IMG/VR virus record: IMGVR_UViG_3300037010_001749
Coordinates: 21,896-85,895 of that record
Strand: one strand, 5' to 3'
From: a virus
Length of the DNA: 64,000 nt
The notes under the pieces were generated by a model that saw only the letters and a program-made list of their open reading frames with translations, made no database searches and was not told the origin of the DNA. The position numbers were made by a program, and so were the translations under genes. Every line of letters begins with the position of its first letter. Positions within the stretch are counted from its first letter, which is position 1. Positions 30,198 through 37,980 of the stretch are shown here, piece after piece.

Positions 30198-30376
30198 TTC
30201 AGCACACCTGCAATCTTGGCGTACTTCTCGAGCAGTTCCGGGAACGCATCTTCGATGCGCCGGATGCTGTCGTCGTCAGCCACGAGGTAGGCCTCGGCCA
30301 ACTTGGCGGCGAACCCTCCGCCGTAGGCTCGCATCACCCGGATGATGTCCAGGCGGTCGTTCAGTTCGTAGTGCAT
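30194..30376 (-). CDS. Hypothetical helical protein, 60 aa
   Basis: MHYELNDRLDIIRVMRAYGG start; amphipathic helices. Ribosome binding site GGAGG from the repeat at 30384. Confidence 0.68.
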   Translation of the reverse strand: MHYELNDRLDIIRVMRAYGGGFAAKLAEAYLVADDDSIRRIEDAFPELLEKYAKIAGVLK

Positions 30377-30385
30377 GACGCCTCC

Positions 30386-30649
30386 TTAGCGCTGAGGAGC
30401 CAAGGTATAGAAGCGGACCGCCGCATCGCGGCGCCAGGCATCCAGCAGTTCACCGTCAGCGCCGGGATACTTCTGGACCTTGTCGCCCACCCAGGCCCGC
30501 TGCAGGTTCTCCTTCAGACGTTCCGCCTGAACTGGGTCAGCAAAGCGCGACACCGTGAGCAACTCGTTGGGCGGGTCGCACACGACGGTGTACAGCGTCG
30601 GGTGGTAGAGCGGCGGGATACCCGCCTTCTGCTGATGCCACGTGCTCAA
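30386..30649 (-). CDS. Hypothetical protein, 87 aa
   Basis: TTG 30647-30649 lies seven bases after GGAGG of the repeat at 30659 and overlaps the upstream TGA. Ends APQR* with the TAA inside the next repeat copy (30384). Core VGDKVQKYPGADGELLDAWR. Unknown. Confidence 0.65.
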   Translation of the reverse strand: MSTWHQQKAGIPPLYHPTLYTVVCDPPNELLTVSRFADPVQAERLKENLQRAWVGDKVQKYPGADGELLDAWRRDAAVRFYTLAPQR

Positions 30650-30858
30650 GCTCGATCCTCCTTAGCGTTGAGGGCGTTGGCGATAACCTGGGCCTGCCCC
30701 ATGCCGGAGCACTCGCAGACGACCTGGTTTCCGTACCAGTCGTCGCCTGCCTCTCGTGCGTACGGCGGCGGGTCGATGTTCGTGTCCACCACTGAGGCAT
30801 CAAAGCAGCAGGCATGGCCGAGGATGCTGCGCTCCACAGCCTTGTACCGCGGCGTCAT
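30646..30858 (-). CDS. Hypothetical protein, 70 aa
   Basis: Four Cys residues (HACCFDAS, VVCECSG). C-terminus ANALNAKEDRA is encoded through the repeat at 30659. ATGA overlap upstream. Unknown. Confidence 0.68.
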   Translation of the reverse strand: MTPRYKAVERSILGHACCFDASVVDTNIDPPPYAREAGDDWYGNQVVCECSGMGQAQVIANALNAKEDRA

Positions 30859-31229
30859 GTCACCTCCCGCAAGGTGGCCTTGTCGCGCAAGTCAGCACGC
30901 CACTGCTCGGCCCAGCTGGTCAAGTCTGGGATGTGCTCACGGACAAGCTCGCACACCATGTCCGCGAAGTAGCCTGCGGCGCAGCGCTGCCAGAACTCAT
31001 CGGCGTTGCCGTAGCAACACGCGCCCAGGCTTTCCTCGCCCAGCATCTCGCCACGGTGCCATAGGCTCACGTCGGCGTTGAACCAGGCGAAGTCCTCGAT
31101 CTCGCGGTACTGCTGCGGCGTCCACCCGCACTCCTTCACGAAATGCCGGTGCATGCTGACCGACTCTTCCGGAGGAGCATCGAAGCAAATCATGTAGTCG
31201 GTGCCAGGGATCACAAGCACTGGTTTCAT
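30855..31229 (-). CDS. Hypothetical protein, 124 aa
   Basis: Soluble, acidic, Trp/Cys-containing protein (MKPVLVIPGTDYMICFDAPP start). Four-base overlaps at both ends. No family recognised. Confidence 0.7.
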   Translation of the reverse strand: MKPVLVIPGTDYMICFDAPPEESVSMHRHFVKECGWTPQQYREIEDFAWFNADVSLWHRGEMLGEESLGACCYGNADEFWQRCAAGYFADMVCELVREHIPDLTSWAEQWRADLRDKATLREVT

Positions 31230-31477
31230 TTCTGCCTTTCAGCGAGGCCAGAGGCTGCGGCGGCTTCCGCATGCTCCAGCGAACCCAGGTAGCTGCGGCC
31301 TTCAATGGCGCGCAGTTCGGTCAGGCGGTCGCCCAACTCCTTAGCCCTGAGGAATTCGTCCCCGGCCAGCCGGCTGCCCAGCGCCTTCAGGATCAGCAGT
31401 GTGTCGAACTTGTTGAGTTCGAAGATCCAGTTGGGCTTGAGGTGCAGTTGCGGCTTGTCGATTCGTTCACCGTTCAT
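31226..31477 (-). CDS. Hypothetical protein with in-frame repeat copy, 83 aa
   Basis: Helical protein; residues around GDEFLRAKELGDRLTE are encoded by a full copy of the palindromic repeat (31338-31353) in the middle of the gene, not at a junction. No new gene starts there, so the copy works as coding sequence. Confidence 0.7.
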   Translation of the reverse strand: MNGERIDKPQLHLKPNWIFELNKFDTLLILKALGSRLAGDEFLRAKELGDRLTELRAIEGRSYLGSLEHAEAAAASGLAERQK

Positions 31478-31818
31478 CGGCTATCCCTCATCTTGTCCAC
31501 GTTGAAGCGCTTGATCCAGCGCTCGATGATCGTGTCGCACACGCCCAGGCCATCCAGCAGCCCATCGAGGTCTTCCGCACGCAGGCATAGGCTGACGTGC
31601 CCGTAACTCTCGTGGCTTTCGATACCCCGCTCCGGATCACCCTTGAACGCCTCGTCGAGCATGTCAATCAGCTGAGTGACGTAGTAGCCACCTGGCTGCT
31701 GATTGCGCTCTTCGGCGTCACGCAGCACAAACTCCAGCCGGTGCCCATGCCAGGTCTTGACGTTGAGCCAGCCGTCGACGTGGGTCAGCTCAGCATAGAT
31801 GTCGTCGTCGTCGCTCAC
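31474..31818 (-). CDS. Hypothetical protein, 114 aa
   Basis: Begins with four Asp (MSDDDDIYAELTHVDGW) from a GTG start overlapping the upstream stop. Soluble alpha/beta. Unknown. Confidence 0.68.
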   Translation of the reverse strand: MSDDDDIYAELTHVDGWLNVKTWHGHRLEFVLRDAEERNQQPGGYYVTQLIDMLDEAFKGDPERGIESHESYGHVSLCLRAEDLDGLLDGLGVCDTIIERWIKRFNVDKMRDSR

Positions 31819-32021
31819 AGCTTCTCCGCCACCAAGCCAGCGAGCATCGTGCGCATGGCCTGGGTGTAGCCCATCAGGTAGAGATCGCCGTTCTCCTTAG
31901 CGTTGAGTATGATGTTGTCCAGGCCCTGGAACATCGATTCGATGCGGTAGTCATCGACTAGCCGGTTGCGCCGTCGGCGGTCAGGCCGCTCGATCCCTTG
32001 ATTGTCGGTGTAGTAGTCCAT
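31815..32021 (-). CDS. Hypothetical protein with in-frame repeat copy, 68 aa
   Basis: MDYYTDNQGIERPDRRRRNR start; LDNIILNAKENGDLYL is encoded across the repeat at 31894-31909. ATG 32019-32021 follows the upstream stop by one base. Unknown. Confidence 0.66.
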   Translation of the reverse strand: MDYYTDNQGIERPDRRRRNRLVDDYRIESMFQGLDNIILNAKENGDLYLMGYTQAMRTMLAGLVAEKL

Positions 32022-32022
32022 G

Positions 32023-32277
32023 TCAGGTCTCCACGATTCGTGCGTCCCAGCCGTAGGCGATACTCTCGCCTCCCTTGGACAGCATGTTGAACATCTGCTT
32101 GATGTCATCGAGCACGTCATTTGGGTCACGCAGCATCTCGCCTTCCTCGGACGGGAGAAGCGTGACCATGATGTGCACGGGCTTCGCCCGCGGCTCGCCA
32201 TCATCGGGGCCATCGGCCCCGGCACGCTCGAAAGGCTCGTGGCTGTCGCAGCCGTCGTCGTACTCTTCAGGGAGCAT
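32023..32277 (-). CDS. Hypothetical acidic protein, 84 aa
   Basis: Acidic N-terminus (EEYDDGCDSHEPFERAG) and a helical second half. TGATG junction upstream. Unknown. Confidence 0.66.
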   Translation of the reverse strand: MLPEEYDDGCDSHEPFERAGADGPDDGEPRAKPVHIMVTLLPSEEGEMLRDPNDVLDDIKQMFNMLSKGGESIAYGWDARIVET

Positions 32278-32531
32278 CAGCTTTCCTCGGGTGCAGCGTA
32301 GAGCTGCTCAACGACAAGGTCCTGGGGCCGGGCCAGCGGCGGTTGGGTGTAACGCCAATGTTGCGACTCATCGGAGTTCTTCCAGAACCAGCGCGTGCCT
32401 GCGTAATACGTCAAGGGGCTCGCCTGAAAGGCGGCCTGCAGCATTGCTCCATAACCATCTTCTTCAACCGCCTCCATGGCGTCGAGCATCGCTCGTGTCG
32501 CCACGGTGGGCACCAGCTTCCAGTGGGTCAC
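32277..32531 (-). CDS. Hypothetical protein, 84 aa
   Basis: GTG 32529-32531 overlaps the upstream TGA. THWKLVPTVATRAMLDAMEA start, then YYAGTRWFWKNSDE. Resembles short phage proteins of unknown role. The longer open frame is a shadow. Confidence 0.68.
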   Translation of the reverse strand: MTHWKLVPTVATRAMLDAMEAVEEDGYGAMLQAAFQASPLTYYAGTRWFWKNSDESQHWRYTQPPLARPQDLVVEQLYAAPEES

Positions 32532-32764
32532 AGGTCCACCTCGCGCCCATCGGGCATGATCAGCGTGGTCTCGGTGCTGATACCGAGCACCGCGTCGAGG
32601 ATCTTGAGGCTGTAGCTGGGCAGGGCCGGCGCCACGAGATTTTCGAGCGTCTCGTGCAGGGTTTCCACGTGGTCGTCCTGGTTGGGGTCGAAGTCGTCGG
32701 GCACTTCGACCTCGAACGTCTCGCGCTCCCAGACGGCCTGGTCGCGTTGGATTCGGATCTTCAT
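32528..32764 (-). CDS. Hypothetical acidic protein, 78 aa
   Basis: MKIRIQRDQAVWERETFEVE start, acidic (DDFDPNQDDHVETLHETL). Its ATG follows the stop of a 36-aa gene. Unknown. Confidence 0.68.
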   Translation of the reverse strand: MKIRIQRDQAVWERETFEVEVPDDFDPNQDDHVETLHETLENLVAPALPSYSLKILDAVLGISTETTLIMPDGREVDL

Positions 32765-32875
32765 TCAATGCCTCCAAACAAAGCCGTCTTCGGTGAGGAA
32801 GCCGCCGCCGATGCCACGTTCGGTGTAGGCGCCTTGCAGGGCGTACTCGAGGACGTCAAGCTGGGTGAGTCTCAC
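32765..32875 (-). CDS. Small protein, 36 aa
   Basis: GTG 32873-32875 seven bases after GGAG; MRLTQLDVLEYALQGAYTER with FLTEDGFVWRH at the end. It ends one base from the next ATG. Good spacing at both ends supports it despite its length. Confidence 0.6.
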   Translation of the reverse strand: MRLTQLDVLEYALQGAYTERGIGGGFLTEDGFVWRH

Positions 32876-33062
32876 CGCCCGGCTCCTTCGCGTCCTGGTA
32901 CATCGGGCACGACGGCGTCAGGCCGTCACAGTTTTCGCGAATCAGACGCCGACGGACTTCCGCGTAGCCGTCGCTCATGGCGCAATAGCTGTCGCCGTCC
33001 TGATCTGCGTCTCGGTAGGGGCATCGCCCGCACTCGGTCACAAAGAAGCTGAAGCCCTTCAC
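32856..33062 (-). CDS. Small Cys-rich protein, 68 aa
   Basis: CGRCPYRD, CDGLTPSCPMY: possible zinc site. GTG 33060-33062 overlaps the upstream stop. Unknown. Confidence 0.68.
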   Translation of the reverse strand: MKGFSFFVTECGRCPYRDADQDGDSYCAMSDGYAEVRRRLIRENCDGLTPSCPMYQDAKEPGGETHPA

Positions 33063-33280
33063 AGCAGCCTCGCTACTTCAAGGCGAAACTGGTCAATCAT
33101 CCTGGTAACGTGCCAGGTGATCGGTAGCACGTCATCGACGCGCCACCATGAGCCGGCCCTGATCTTCTTCGGCGTGAAGCCCCAGGCCTCGATGTCCTGC
33201 GCCTTCATCACGAAGGGCAGGGCCGCGTTGAGTTCGGCGGTGCTCACGTAGAGCACACCGTCGATCATTTCAGTCTTCAA
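33059..33280 (-). CDS. Hypothetical protein, 73 aa
   Basis: TTG 33278-33280 four bases after AAGGAGG from the repeat at 33287; the next in-frame ATG is too far from it. VSTAELNAALPFVMKAQDIE looks like a small wHTH. Function unknown. Confidence 0.62.
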   Translation of the reverse strand: MKTEMIDGVLYVSTAELNAALPFVMKAQDIEAWGFTPKKIRAGSWWRVDDVLPITWHVTRMIDQFRLEVARLL

Positions 33281-33302
33281 AGGACCTCCTTAGGGCTGAG
33301 GA

Positions 33303-33473
33303 TCAGGCAAAGCGCTGGGCGCTCTCTCGGTACCAGACATACTCTTCTTGGGCCCAGATCCAGTCTGGGTAGCCAAGGCACTTGACGGCTTGCCAGATTT
33401 CCTCGCAAGCCCCGGCCTGGCCTTCAGCGTAGGCCTTGACGTATTCGGCGTACACCTCCTCGGGTACGTCCAT
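33303..33473 (-). CDS. Hypothetical protein, 56 aa
   Basis: ATG 33471-33473 in a TGATG junction. EEIWQAVKCLGYPDWIWAQE is Trp-rich and helical. Unknown. Confidence 0.65.
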   Translation of the reverse strand: MDVPEEVYAEYVKAYAEGQAGACEEIWQAVKCLGYPDWIWAQEEYVWYRESAQRFA

Positions 33474-33679
33474 CACTGCAGTTTCGCCAACTGTTGCTTG
33501 CCCAGCGTAGTCAACCACAGCTTGCCCGCTGAGTCCACCGTGATGTACCTCAGGTCATCGAAGTAGGTGGCCCACAGCCGCGGGCCCACCGGATCGAAAT
33601 CGTCGAAGAAGATGACCTTGGTGGCACCGCCACCAGTGTTGTGCACGTACTGCAGCACCTGCTTTTGGAATGTGCTCAT
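33473..33679 (-). CDS. Hypothetical protein, 68 aa
   Basis: MSTFQKQVLQYVHNTGGGAT start, ending LTTLGKQQLAKLQ; winged-helix-like. Ribosome binding site from the repeat at 33686. Confidence 0.68.
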   Translation of the reverse strand: MSTFQKQVLQYVHNTGGGATKVIFFDDFDPVGPRLWATYFDDLRYITVDSAGKLWLTTLGKQQLAKLQ

Positions 33680-33915
33680 CCCGCCTCCTTAGCGTTAGGG
33701 AGCCGCCGGTGCTCCTGCCGGTCGTCTTTCAGCCGCTTCTCGACCCGGTCACCAGTCCCGCCGTTGACGGCGATGTGCACAAGGCCGTCGACCCAGGGCT
33801 CGCAGTAGAAGCTGACCGTGTTGGCCACCAGGATGGCGGCCAGGCGTTGGGCCGTGGCCTCATGCATCTCGAAGATGGCGACCCCATCGGGACCACCCTT
33901 GATGAGCAGGGCCAC
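33676..33915 (-). CDS. Hypothetical protein, 79 aa
   Basis: GTG 33913-33915 just after the upstream TGA (33917). C-terminus RLPNAKEAG is encoded by the repeat at 33686. ALLIKGGPDGVAIFEMHEAT core. Unknown. Confidence 0.65.
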   Translation of the reverse strand: MALLIKGGPDGVAIFEMHEATAQRLAAILVANTVSFYCEPWVDGLVHIAVNGGTGDRVEKRLKDDRQEHRRLPNAKEAG

Positions 33916-33916
33916 G

Positions 33917-34357
33917 TCAGTCCCCCGGCGTGTCGCTGCTGGGCGCGTCGTAGCTGGCGTCGGCACCACCGCCGCCGAAGTCACCACCGCCGCCGGACTC
34001 AATTCCGTCGGTGCCGCCGAAGCCCACGGTCGGACGGCCTGTGCCCTCGGGAATCTCGGGGCTGTCCTGGATCGCATCGACGATCAAGCTGCCCACAGCC
34101 ATGGCCTCGGTAGGCAGTGCGCCGACTGCCGGCGGCGCCCAGTGAAGCTCCAGCGCCTCGGGGTAGAAGGTTCTGCCATAGCATTCGGCATAGTGCGTCA
34201 CGTAAACACGGCCCGAACTGCTGGCGTTGTTCGGCGCGCTGGCGTCGTCCAGGCGCCAGACGTCACCCCACTTGTCAGTGATCCGCTGGCCGGCCACAAC
34301 AGGCTTGAACCACTTGTCCAGCAGCGTATAAGTGCCGTTGTACCCTTGCTTTTCCAT
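33917..34357 (-). CDS. Hypothetical protein with Gly-rich tail, 146 aa
   Basis: VVAGQRITDKWGDVWRLDDA and VTHYAECYGRTFYPEALELH form a beta-rich core, followed by a Gly/Asp/Ser-rich tail (ESGGGGDFGGGGADASYD). Ribosome binding site from the repeat at 34367. The tail suggests a flexible or surface-exposed end. Unknown. Confidence 0.7.
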   Translation of the reverse strand: MEKQGYNGTYTLLDKWFKPVVAGQRITDKWGDVWRLDDASAPNNASSSGRVYVTHYAECYGRTFYPEALELHWAPPAVGALPTEAMAVGSLIVDAIQDSPEIPEGTGRPTVGFGGTDGIESGGGGDFGGGGADASYDAPSSDTPGD

Positions 34358-34369
34358 GTCTGACTCTCC

Positions 34370-34524
34370 TTAGTCCTGGGGAACGTAATTCTTGAAAAAG
34401 ACCCGGCCATAGCTCTGACTCGGGACCTCATCGGGAAACGCGCTGCGGCTTCCGCAGCGATCTTGGTTGGGTAGAGCACGTCGCGCAAGTCTTGCACGCG
34501 CCAAAGATCCACGACATCAGGCAT
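34370..34524 (-). pseudogene. Frameshifted small phage gene
   Basis: MPDVVDLWRVQDLRDVLYPT and KIAAEAAARF from ATG 34522-34524 match the first half of a common ~50-aa phage protein. The expected second half (FPDEVPSQSYGRVFFKNYVP, stop TAA in the repeat at 34367) is present in another frame. Re-reading one base near GCAGCGCG (about 34440) would join them, so a one-base deletion, a programmed -1 shift or a sequencing error is likely. Confidence 0.6.
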
Positions 34525-34548
34525 CGCCTACGTGGCGCAAGTAATCAG

Positions 34549-34755
34549 TCACTTGGTTTCCTTTGCCAGTGAGCGGGCCACACGTGCCCGCAGCTTCTCA
34601 AACTGCACCATCTCATCGGTAATCTCGTCGAGCACCTCGTCGTAATAGTTGACATCGGGGCAGGTGGCGATCTGGTTGTGCAATTCCGCGATGGCCAGGC
34701 CCAGGCCCTCGTGGACCATCTTCAGGTTCTTGCCTGTGAAGATCACGGAGCGCAC
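34549..34755 (-). CDS. Hypothetical helical protein, 68 aa
   Basis: GTG 34753-34755. MRSVIFTGKNLKMVHEGLGL and EITDEMVQFEKLRARVARSL; helical. Overlaps the next gene upstream by 13 nt. Unknown. Confidence 0.65.
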   Translation of the reverse strand: MRSVIFTGKNLKMVHEGLGLAIAELHNQIATCPDVNYYDEVLDEITDEMVQFEKLRARVARSLAKETK

Positions 34756-34928
34756 CCCATGATCTGCTTGCGCACCCAGACATCCTGCTCGCGCCGGTCG
34801 ATCAGTTCCTTCAGCGCGTCAGCCAGATCCTGGCTGTCCACGTGCTCGAAGTCTCCAGTGGGTAAACGCGCTCCGCGGTTGGCTGACAGGCCCCCCTCGT
34901 GGCGCATGCGGCGCAGCTTGCTGTGCAT
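34743..34928 (-). CDS. Hypothetical basic protein, 61 aa
   Basis: MHSKLRRMRHEGGLSANRGA start; charged helix LADALKELIDRREQDVW. Shine-Dalgarno GAGGAG comes from the flipped repeat copy at 34939-34954. Confidence 0.65.
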   Translation of the reverse strand: MHSKLRRMRHEGGLSANRGARLPTGDFEHVDSQDLADALKELIDRREQDVWVRKQIMGCAP

Positions 34929-34954
34929 CGTGTGCAACTCCTCAAGGCTAAGGT

Positions 34955-35443
34955 TCAGTACGGTCCCCAGTCGTATGAGTAGGGCACGTCGAACCAGGCC
35001 TGCTGCGGCGACATGCCTGCTTCGAAGCGGCTCTTCCATGCCTGGCGTTCTTCCAGCGGGCCGGACTCCGCGTCATAGTGCGCCAGCTTCTTCTCGGCGG
35101 CGATGCGCTTGAGTTCGGCAAACCACACAGCCTTGTCCCAAGGCAGGCCCACCAGGTGCTTGTGGCGGTTCACCACGTTGAAGTAGATGCCGTCCTCGTC
35201 ACTGGCGAAGTAGCCGACGATGCGCTTGCCTTTGTGCTCGGTCACGGCCGGCACGCTGAAGTAGGTGTCAGCGTAGCCGCTGGCGTAGCAGGTGAGTCTC
35301 AGCTGCGTGCCGGCGATGGGGCAGTTGCGGACCTTGGCGTAGGGGCCGAGGCAGTCGAACGAGCCGCCGGGTCGGTGACCCACCGCACCGTTGGGCCAGG
35401 TGAACGTGTCGGTCGGATGTGCGTAGAACTTCTGTCCTGCCAT
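34955..35443 (-). CDS. Hypothetical protein, 162 aa
   Basis: Beta-rich, aromatic protein (MAGQKFYAHPTDTFTWPNGA start; QQAWFDVPYSYDWGPY end). Ribosome binding site from the repeat at 35450. Could be structural; not recognised. Confidence 0.7.
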   Translation of the reverse strand: MAGQKFYAHPTDTFTWPNGAVGHRPGGSFDCLGPYAKVRNCPIAGTQLRLTCYASGYADTYFSVPAVTEHKGKRIVGYFASDEDGIYFNVVNRHKHLVGLPWDKAVWFAELKRIAAEKKLAHYDAESGPLEERQAWKSRFEAGMSPQQAWFDVPYSYDWGPY

Positions 35444-35452
35444 GACCTCTCC

Positions 35453-35692
35453 CTAGCGGCTAAGGAACCGCGGCTTCTTCTTGCCGATGAAGTTGGCCAG
35501 GCGTTCCACCTGGTCAGTGACAGGGACAGGAACCGGCTTGGGCATCGGCGCCGGCGGCTTGGCCAGCAATGCTGCCTGCACTGCGTCCGCGCCCTCGCCC
35601 TGCTTGGGCAAGGCCGGGCGGATAGCGCTGCCAATACGGGTCGGGCTCCAGTCCTTCTGCAGCGTCACAAGGCTGCCAGTGCGCTCCAGCAT
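35453..35692 (-). CDS. Hypothetical protein with Pro-rich linker, 79 aa
   Basis: Contains KPPAPMPKPVPVPVTDQVER linker and a basic end (GKKKPRFLSR), the stop TAG being part of the repeat at 35450. Unknown. Confidence 0.65.
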   Translation of the reverse strand: MLERTGSLVTLQKDWSPTRIGSAIRPALPKQGEGADAVQAALLAKPPAPMPKPVPVPVTDQVERLANFIGKKKPRFLSR

Positions 35693-35937
35693 CAGTCGTA
35701 CTGCGCGCCGCTGGGGCGCAGCCGGCCGTGCTCAATCAGAACCTGGATGATGAGGTTCATCTCGGCCCGGCTCGGGATGCCGAACTGTTCGTTGCGCCAG
35801 CCCTGCGCACCGTAGACGAAACGACGGACCGCGCTGCGGTGCAGCAGCTTGTCCAGCCAGTTCAGTTCATACTCGACCACGACTTCTTCGTAGCCGGAAG
35901 GACCCTTCGACCAGAAGGTAACGGAGCGGACTTGCAT
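35692..35937 (-). CDS. Hypothetical protein, 81 aa
   Basis: ATG 35935-35937, TGATG junction. VRSVTFWSKGPSGYEEVVVE then LNWLDKLLHRSAVRRFVYGA. Unknown. Confidence 0.66.
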   Translation of the reverse strand: MQVRSVTFWSKGPSGYEEVVVEYELNWLDKLLHRSAVRRFVYGAQGWRNEQFGIPSRAEMNLIIQVLIEHGRLRPSGAQYD

Positions 35938-36155
35938 CAGGAGTTGTCCATTTCTTTGAAAGCCGCAGCAAGAAAGTCGACGGCGTCGGCCACGGCCTGG
36001 TCGTAGGTGTCGAGAACCGGACCGACCACGCACTCTTTGGCAAGTTGCCACCAGTGGCCGCCGTTGAGATCATCCTGGCGGAACTCGAAGCCTGCAGCCT
36101 GCAGGTGATGCACCGGAATCATGGCCACGGTGCGGACGATGGGTAGGTCTTGCAT
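35937..36155 (-). CDS. Hypothetical protein, 72 aa
   Basis: MQDLPIVRTVAMIPVHHLQA start; soluble. Ribosome binding site from the repeat at 36162. Confidence 0.66.
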   Translation of the reverse strand: MQDLPIVRTVAMIPVHHLQAAGFEFRQDDLNGGHWWQLAKECVVGPVLDTYDQAVADAVDFLAAAFKEMDNS

Positions 36156-36164
36156 GCCTTCTCC

Positions 36165-36584
36165 TTAGTCCTGAGGAATCACGCAGTTGGCCACGTACAG
36201 GTCCAGCTGCGGGTTGAGGTAGTGCGCCCCTTGTGCCTCGGTCATGGCGATCTGCATGAGCAGGCCGCCGATGGAGTCTTCGATATAGGTCGACAGGAAC
36301 CACGGTGTGCGCAGGCGCTCGCATTGCGCCTCGGCCTTGGCCACCCCGTCCTTGATAGCCGGGTCTCCGAAAGTGACGTGGCCTTCGGCGACCTCACGCA
36401 GCAGGCCCTGATAGTGCCACTGCCTGGCGTAATCCCGCTGTTTGGGCGACAGCTGGTCGTAGGTCAGCAGAGCCTGGTCCAGGCCGGCGTTGAAGGCCTT
36501 GCGAGAGAACGTCGCAGGCGTCACCAACAATTCCCGGTCCCGTGTTGAAGGCTCGAGGCTTTCGTACCACGCGTCAAAGTCCAT
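36165..36584 (-). CDS. Hypothetical protein, 139 aa
   Basis: ATG 36582-36584 seven bases after AAGGAAAA. Helical (KAFNAGLDQALLTYDQLSPK), ending CVIPQD with TAA inside the repeat at 36162. Unknown. Confidence 0.7.
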   Translation of the reverse strand: MDFDAWYESLEPSTRDRELLVTPATFSRKAFNAGLDQALLTYDQLSPKQRDYARQWHYQGLLREVAEGHVTFGDPAIKDGVAKAEAQCERLRTPWFLSTYIEDSIGGLLMQIAMTEAQGAHYLNPQLDLYVANCVIPQD

Positions 36585-36745
36585 CACTTTTCCTTCCAGT
36601 TGGCGCAGCAGCGCTGCGAGATCCAGTAGTCCGCTGAGGTGTCGCAGATCAGGTACTCCTGCAGCGCCTTTCGGGCTTCAGCCCGAGTCTCGAACTCGTC
36701 GACCGTTTCGGTGTGGCCCTGGCCACGTCGGTTGATGTAGGTCAT
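36584..36745 (-). CDS. Conserved small phage protein, 53 aa
   Basis: MTYINRRGQGHTETVDEFET then RAEARKALQEYLICDTSADY and WISQRCCANWKEK: matches a short phage family with the ETVDEF(D/E)TR.EA pattern. Ribosome binding site from the variant repeat at 36746; TGATG junction at its end. Confidence 0.7.
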   Translation of the reverse strand: MTYINRRGQGHTETVDEFETRAEARKALQEYLICDTSADYWISQRCCANWKEK

Positions 36746-36748
36746 TCC

Positions 36749-36928
36749 CTAGCCCTGGGGAATTTCGGCAACCGAGGCAAACCAGCACTCGGTCAATGAC
36801 TCGTCGTCGTTGAAGGTCTCGAACAGGTACTCGCAAGCGGCTTCGCCGATGCCCTGCGCCGTGAACGCGTTCTCCGCCTGGACGGCGATCTTGACTGTCA
36901 CGACAAACTCTCCCGGTTTCGTAGCCAT
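36749..36928 (-). CDS. Hypothetical protein, 59 aa
   Basis: ATG 36926-36928 nine bases after GGAG. TVKIAVQAENAFTAQGIGEA is beta-alpha; ends PQG with TAG in the repeat at 36746. Resembles small phage proteins of the same layout as DpnD-like ones. Confidence 0.65.
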   Translation of the reverse strand: MATKPGEFVVTVKIAVQAENAFTAQGIGEAACEYLFETFNDDESLTECWFASVAEIPQG

Positions 36929-37272
36929 GCTTTGGTTCTCCAATCGTTGGGCAAGCGCTGCACGCGCTGCAGCCGCACCCGCGGCTCAACGCTGGCGCAG
37001 AACGCTTCGTACTGCTTGAACAAGGTCTCAGCCTGCTTGGCGTAGGCGTGCGGGGGCTTGGTGCCCCAGTAGAACTCCAGCGAAGCCTCGCTGTGCCCTT
37101 CGCTCGGGTGCCAGCAAGCGATGTAGCCGCGGTTCACCTCGTCGTAGGGCAGGAACAGTTCCAGCTCGCGCCCCTCGGGCAGACTGCGCTCCTTCAGCGT
37201 CTTGGGCGGGATGCACCGGATCAGGACCGGCACCGTGATGAGCCAGTCGGTGATGGCGTAGCGCGGTCTCAC
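36898..37272 (-). CDS. Hypothetical protein, 124 aa
   Basis: GTG 37270-37272, overlapping the upstream stop. Beta-rich with GREELFLPYDE-like and CWHPSEGHSEASLEFYWG. Unknown. Confidence 0.66.
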   Translation of the reverse strand: MRPRYAITDWLITVPVLIRCIPPKTLKERSLPEGRELELFLPYDEVNRGYIACWHPSEGHSEASLEFYWGTKPPHAYAKQAETLFKQYEAFCASVEPRVRLQRVQRLPNDWRTKAWLRNRESLS

Positions 37273-37508
37273 TTCAGCCGCTCCGCACGGCGCGCCATCT
37301 TCGCCGCCAGCTTCTCGCGCTTGGCCGCTTCGACCTCGCGGTTGTGCTTGGCGATTTCCATCTGGAGGAGAGCCTGCTGCGCCCTGTTGGCGGTGCTGTT
37401 GCTGCGGTTCGGCCGACCAGTCTTTGACGCCTTCATGCCGCTGCTCGCGGCAGCTGCCATGAGCATAGCGCTGAGGCTAAGGCTGAATTTCTTGAGTCCG
37501 TTGAACAT
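37269..37508 (-). CDS. Exported or membrane-associated basic protein, 79 aa
   Basis: The N-terminus MFNGLKKFSLSLSAMLMAAA is a possible signal peptide or membrane helix, followed by a very basic helix (QMEIAKHNREVEAAKREKLA). ATG 37506-37508, Shine-Dalgarno from the repeat at 37516. Confidence 0.65.
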   Translation of the reverse strand: MFNGLKKFSLSLSAMLMAAAASSGMKASKTGRPNRSNSTANRAQQALLQMEIAKHNREVEAAKREKLAAKMARRAERLK

Positions 37509-37518
37509 GGAGTTCTCC

Positions 37519-37731
37519 TTAGGGTTGGGGAGCCGCGTAGTGCCGCGCAGCTTCCAGTTCGACAAGTGCTGTGATGGTGCGGTGCTTCTCGGTTTCTGCC
37601 ACATCAATCTCGAAGAGCGTGTCTCCCGCTTTGCCGCACTGCACGACGTAGGCGTCACGCCAGGCCTCGGAGTAGAACCACTGCGTCTTTGGGTTTGTCG
37701 GGCTGTTGAGCGCGACGACGTAGATCTTCAT
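37519..37731 (-). CDS. Hypothetical protein, 70 aa
   Basis: MKIYVVALNSPTNPKTQWFY start. AAGGAG of the repeat at 37738 is five bases before ATG 37729-37731, and its stop TAA is in the repeat at 37516, so it is bracketed by two copies. Confidence 0.68.
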   Translation of the reverse strand: MKIYVVALNSPTNPKTQWFYSEAWRDAYVVQCGKAGDTLFEIDVAETEKHRTITALVELEAARHYAAPQP

Positions 37732-37746
37732 GGTCACTCCTTAGGG

Positions 37747-37980
37747 TTAGGCAAAAGGTAGGTTCAGCATGGCGCCAGCGCCGTGCAGGATGCTGATGAT
37801 CTTCTCGCCGGCGCTTCGCGTCGGCAAGGGGCCGGATATATGCTGCTGGCCGTCCACGTCGAAGACGTAGAAGGGCGGATATCGCCCTTCGGTCTCGTTC
37901 GTAGACTGCACGCCGCTGCCATCTGGTGTGTCTTCGCCATCAATGGCAAGCCACCTGCGTGTCAGGTCGGGAGTGGTCAT
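37747..37980 (-). CDS. Hypothetical protein, 77 aa
   Basis: ATG 37978-37980 in a TGATG junction. FYVFDVDGQQHISGPLPTRS; ends FA with TAA in the repeat at 37738. Unknown. Confidence 0.66.
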   Translation of the reverse strand: MTTPDLTRRWLAIDGEDTPDGSGVQSTNETEGRYPPFYVFDVDGQQHISGPLPTRSAGEKIISILHGAGAMLNLPFA

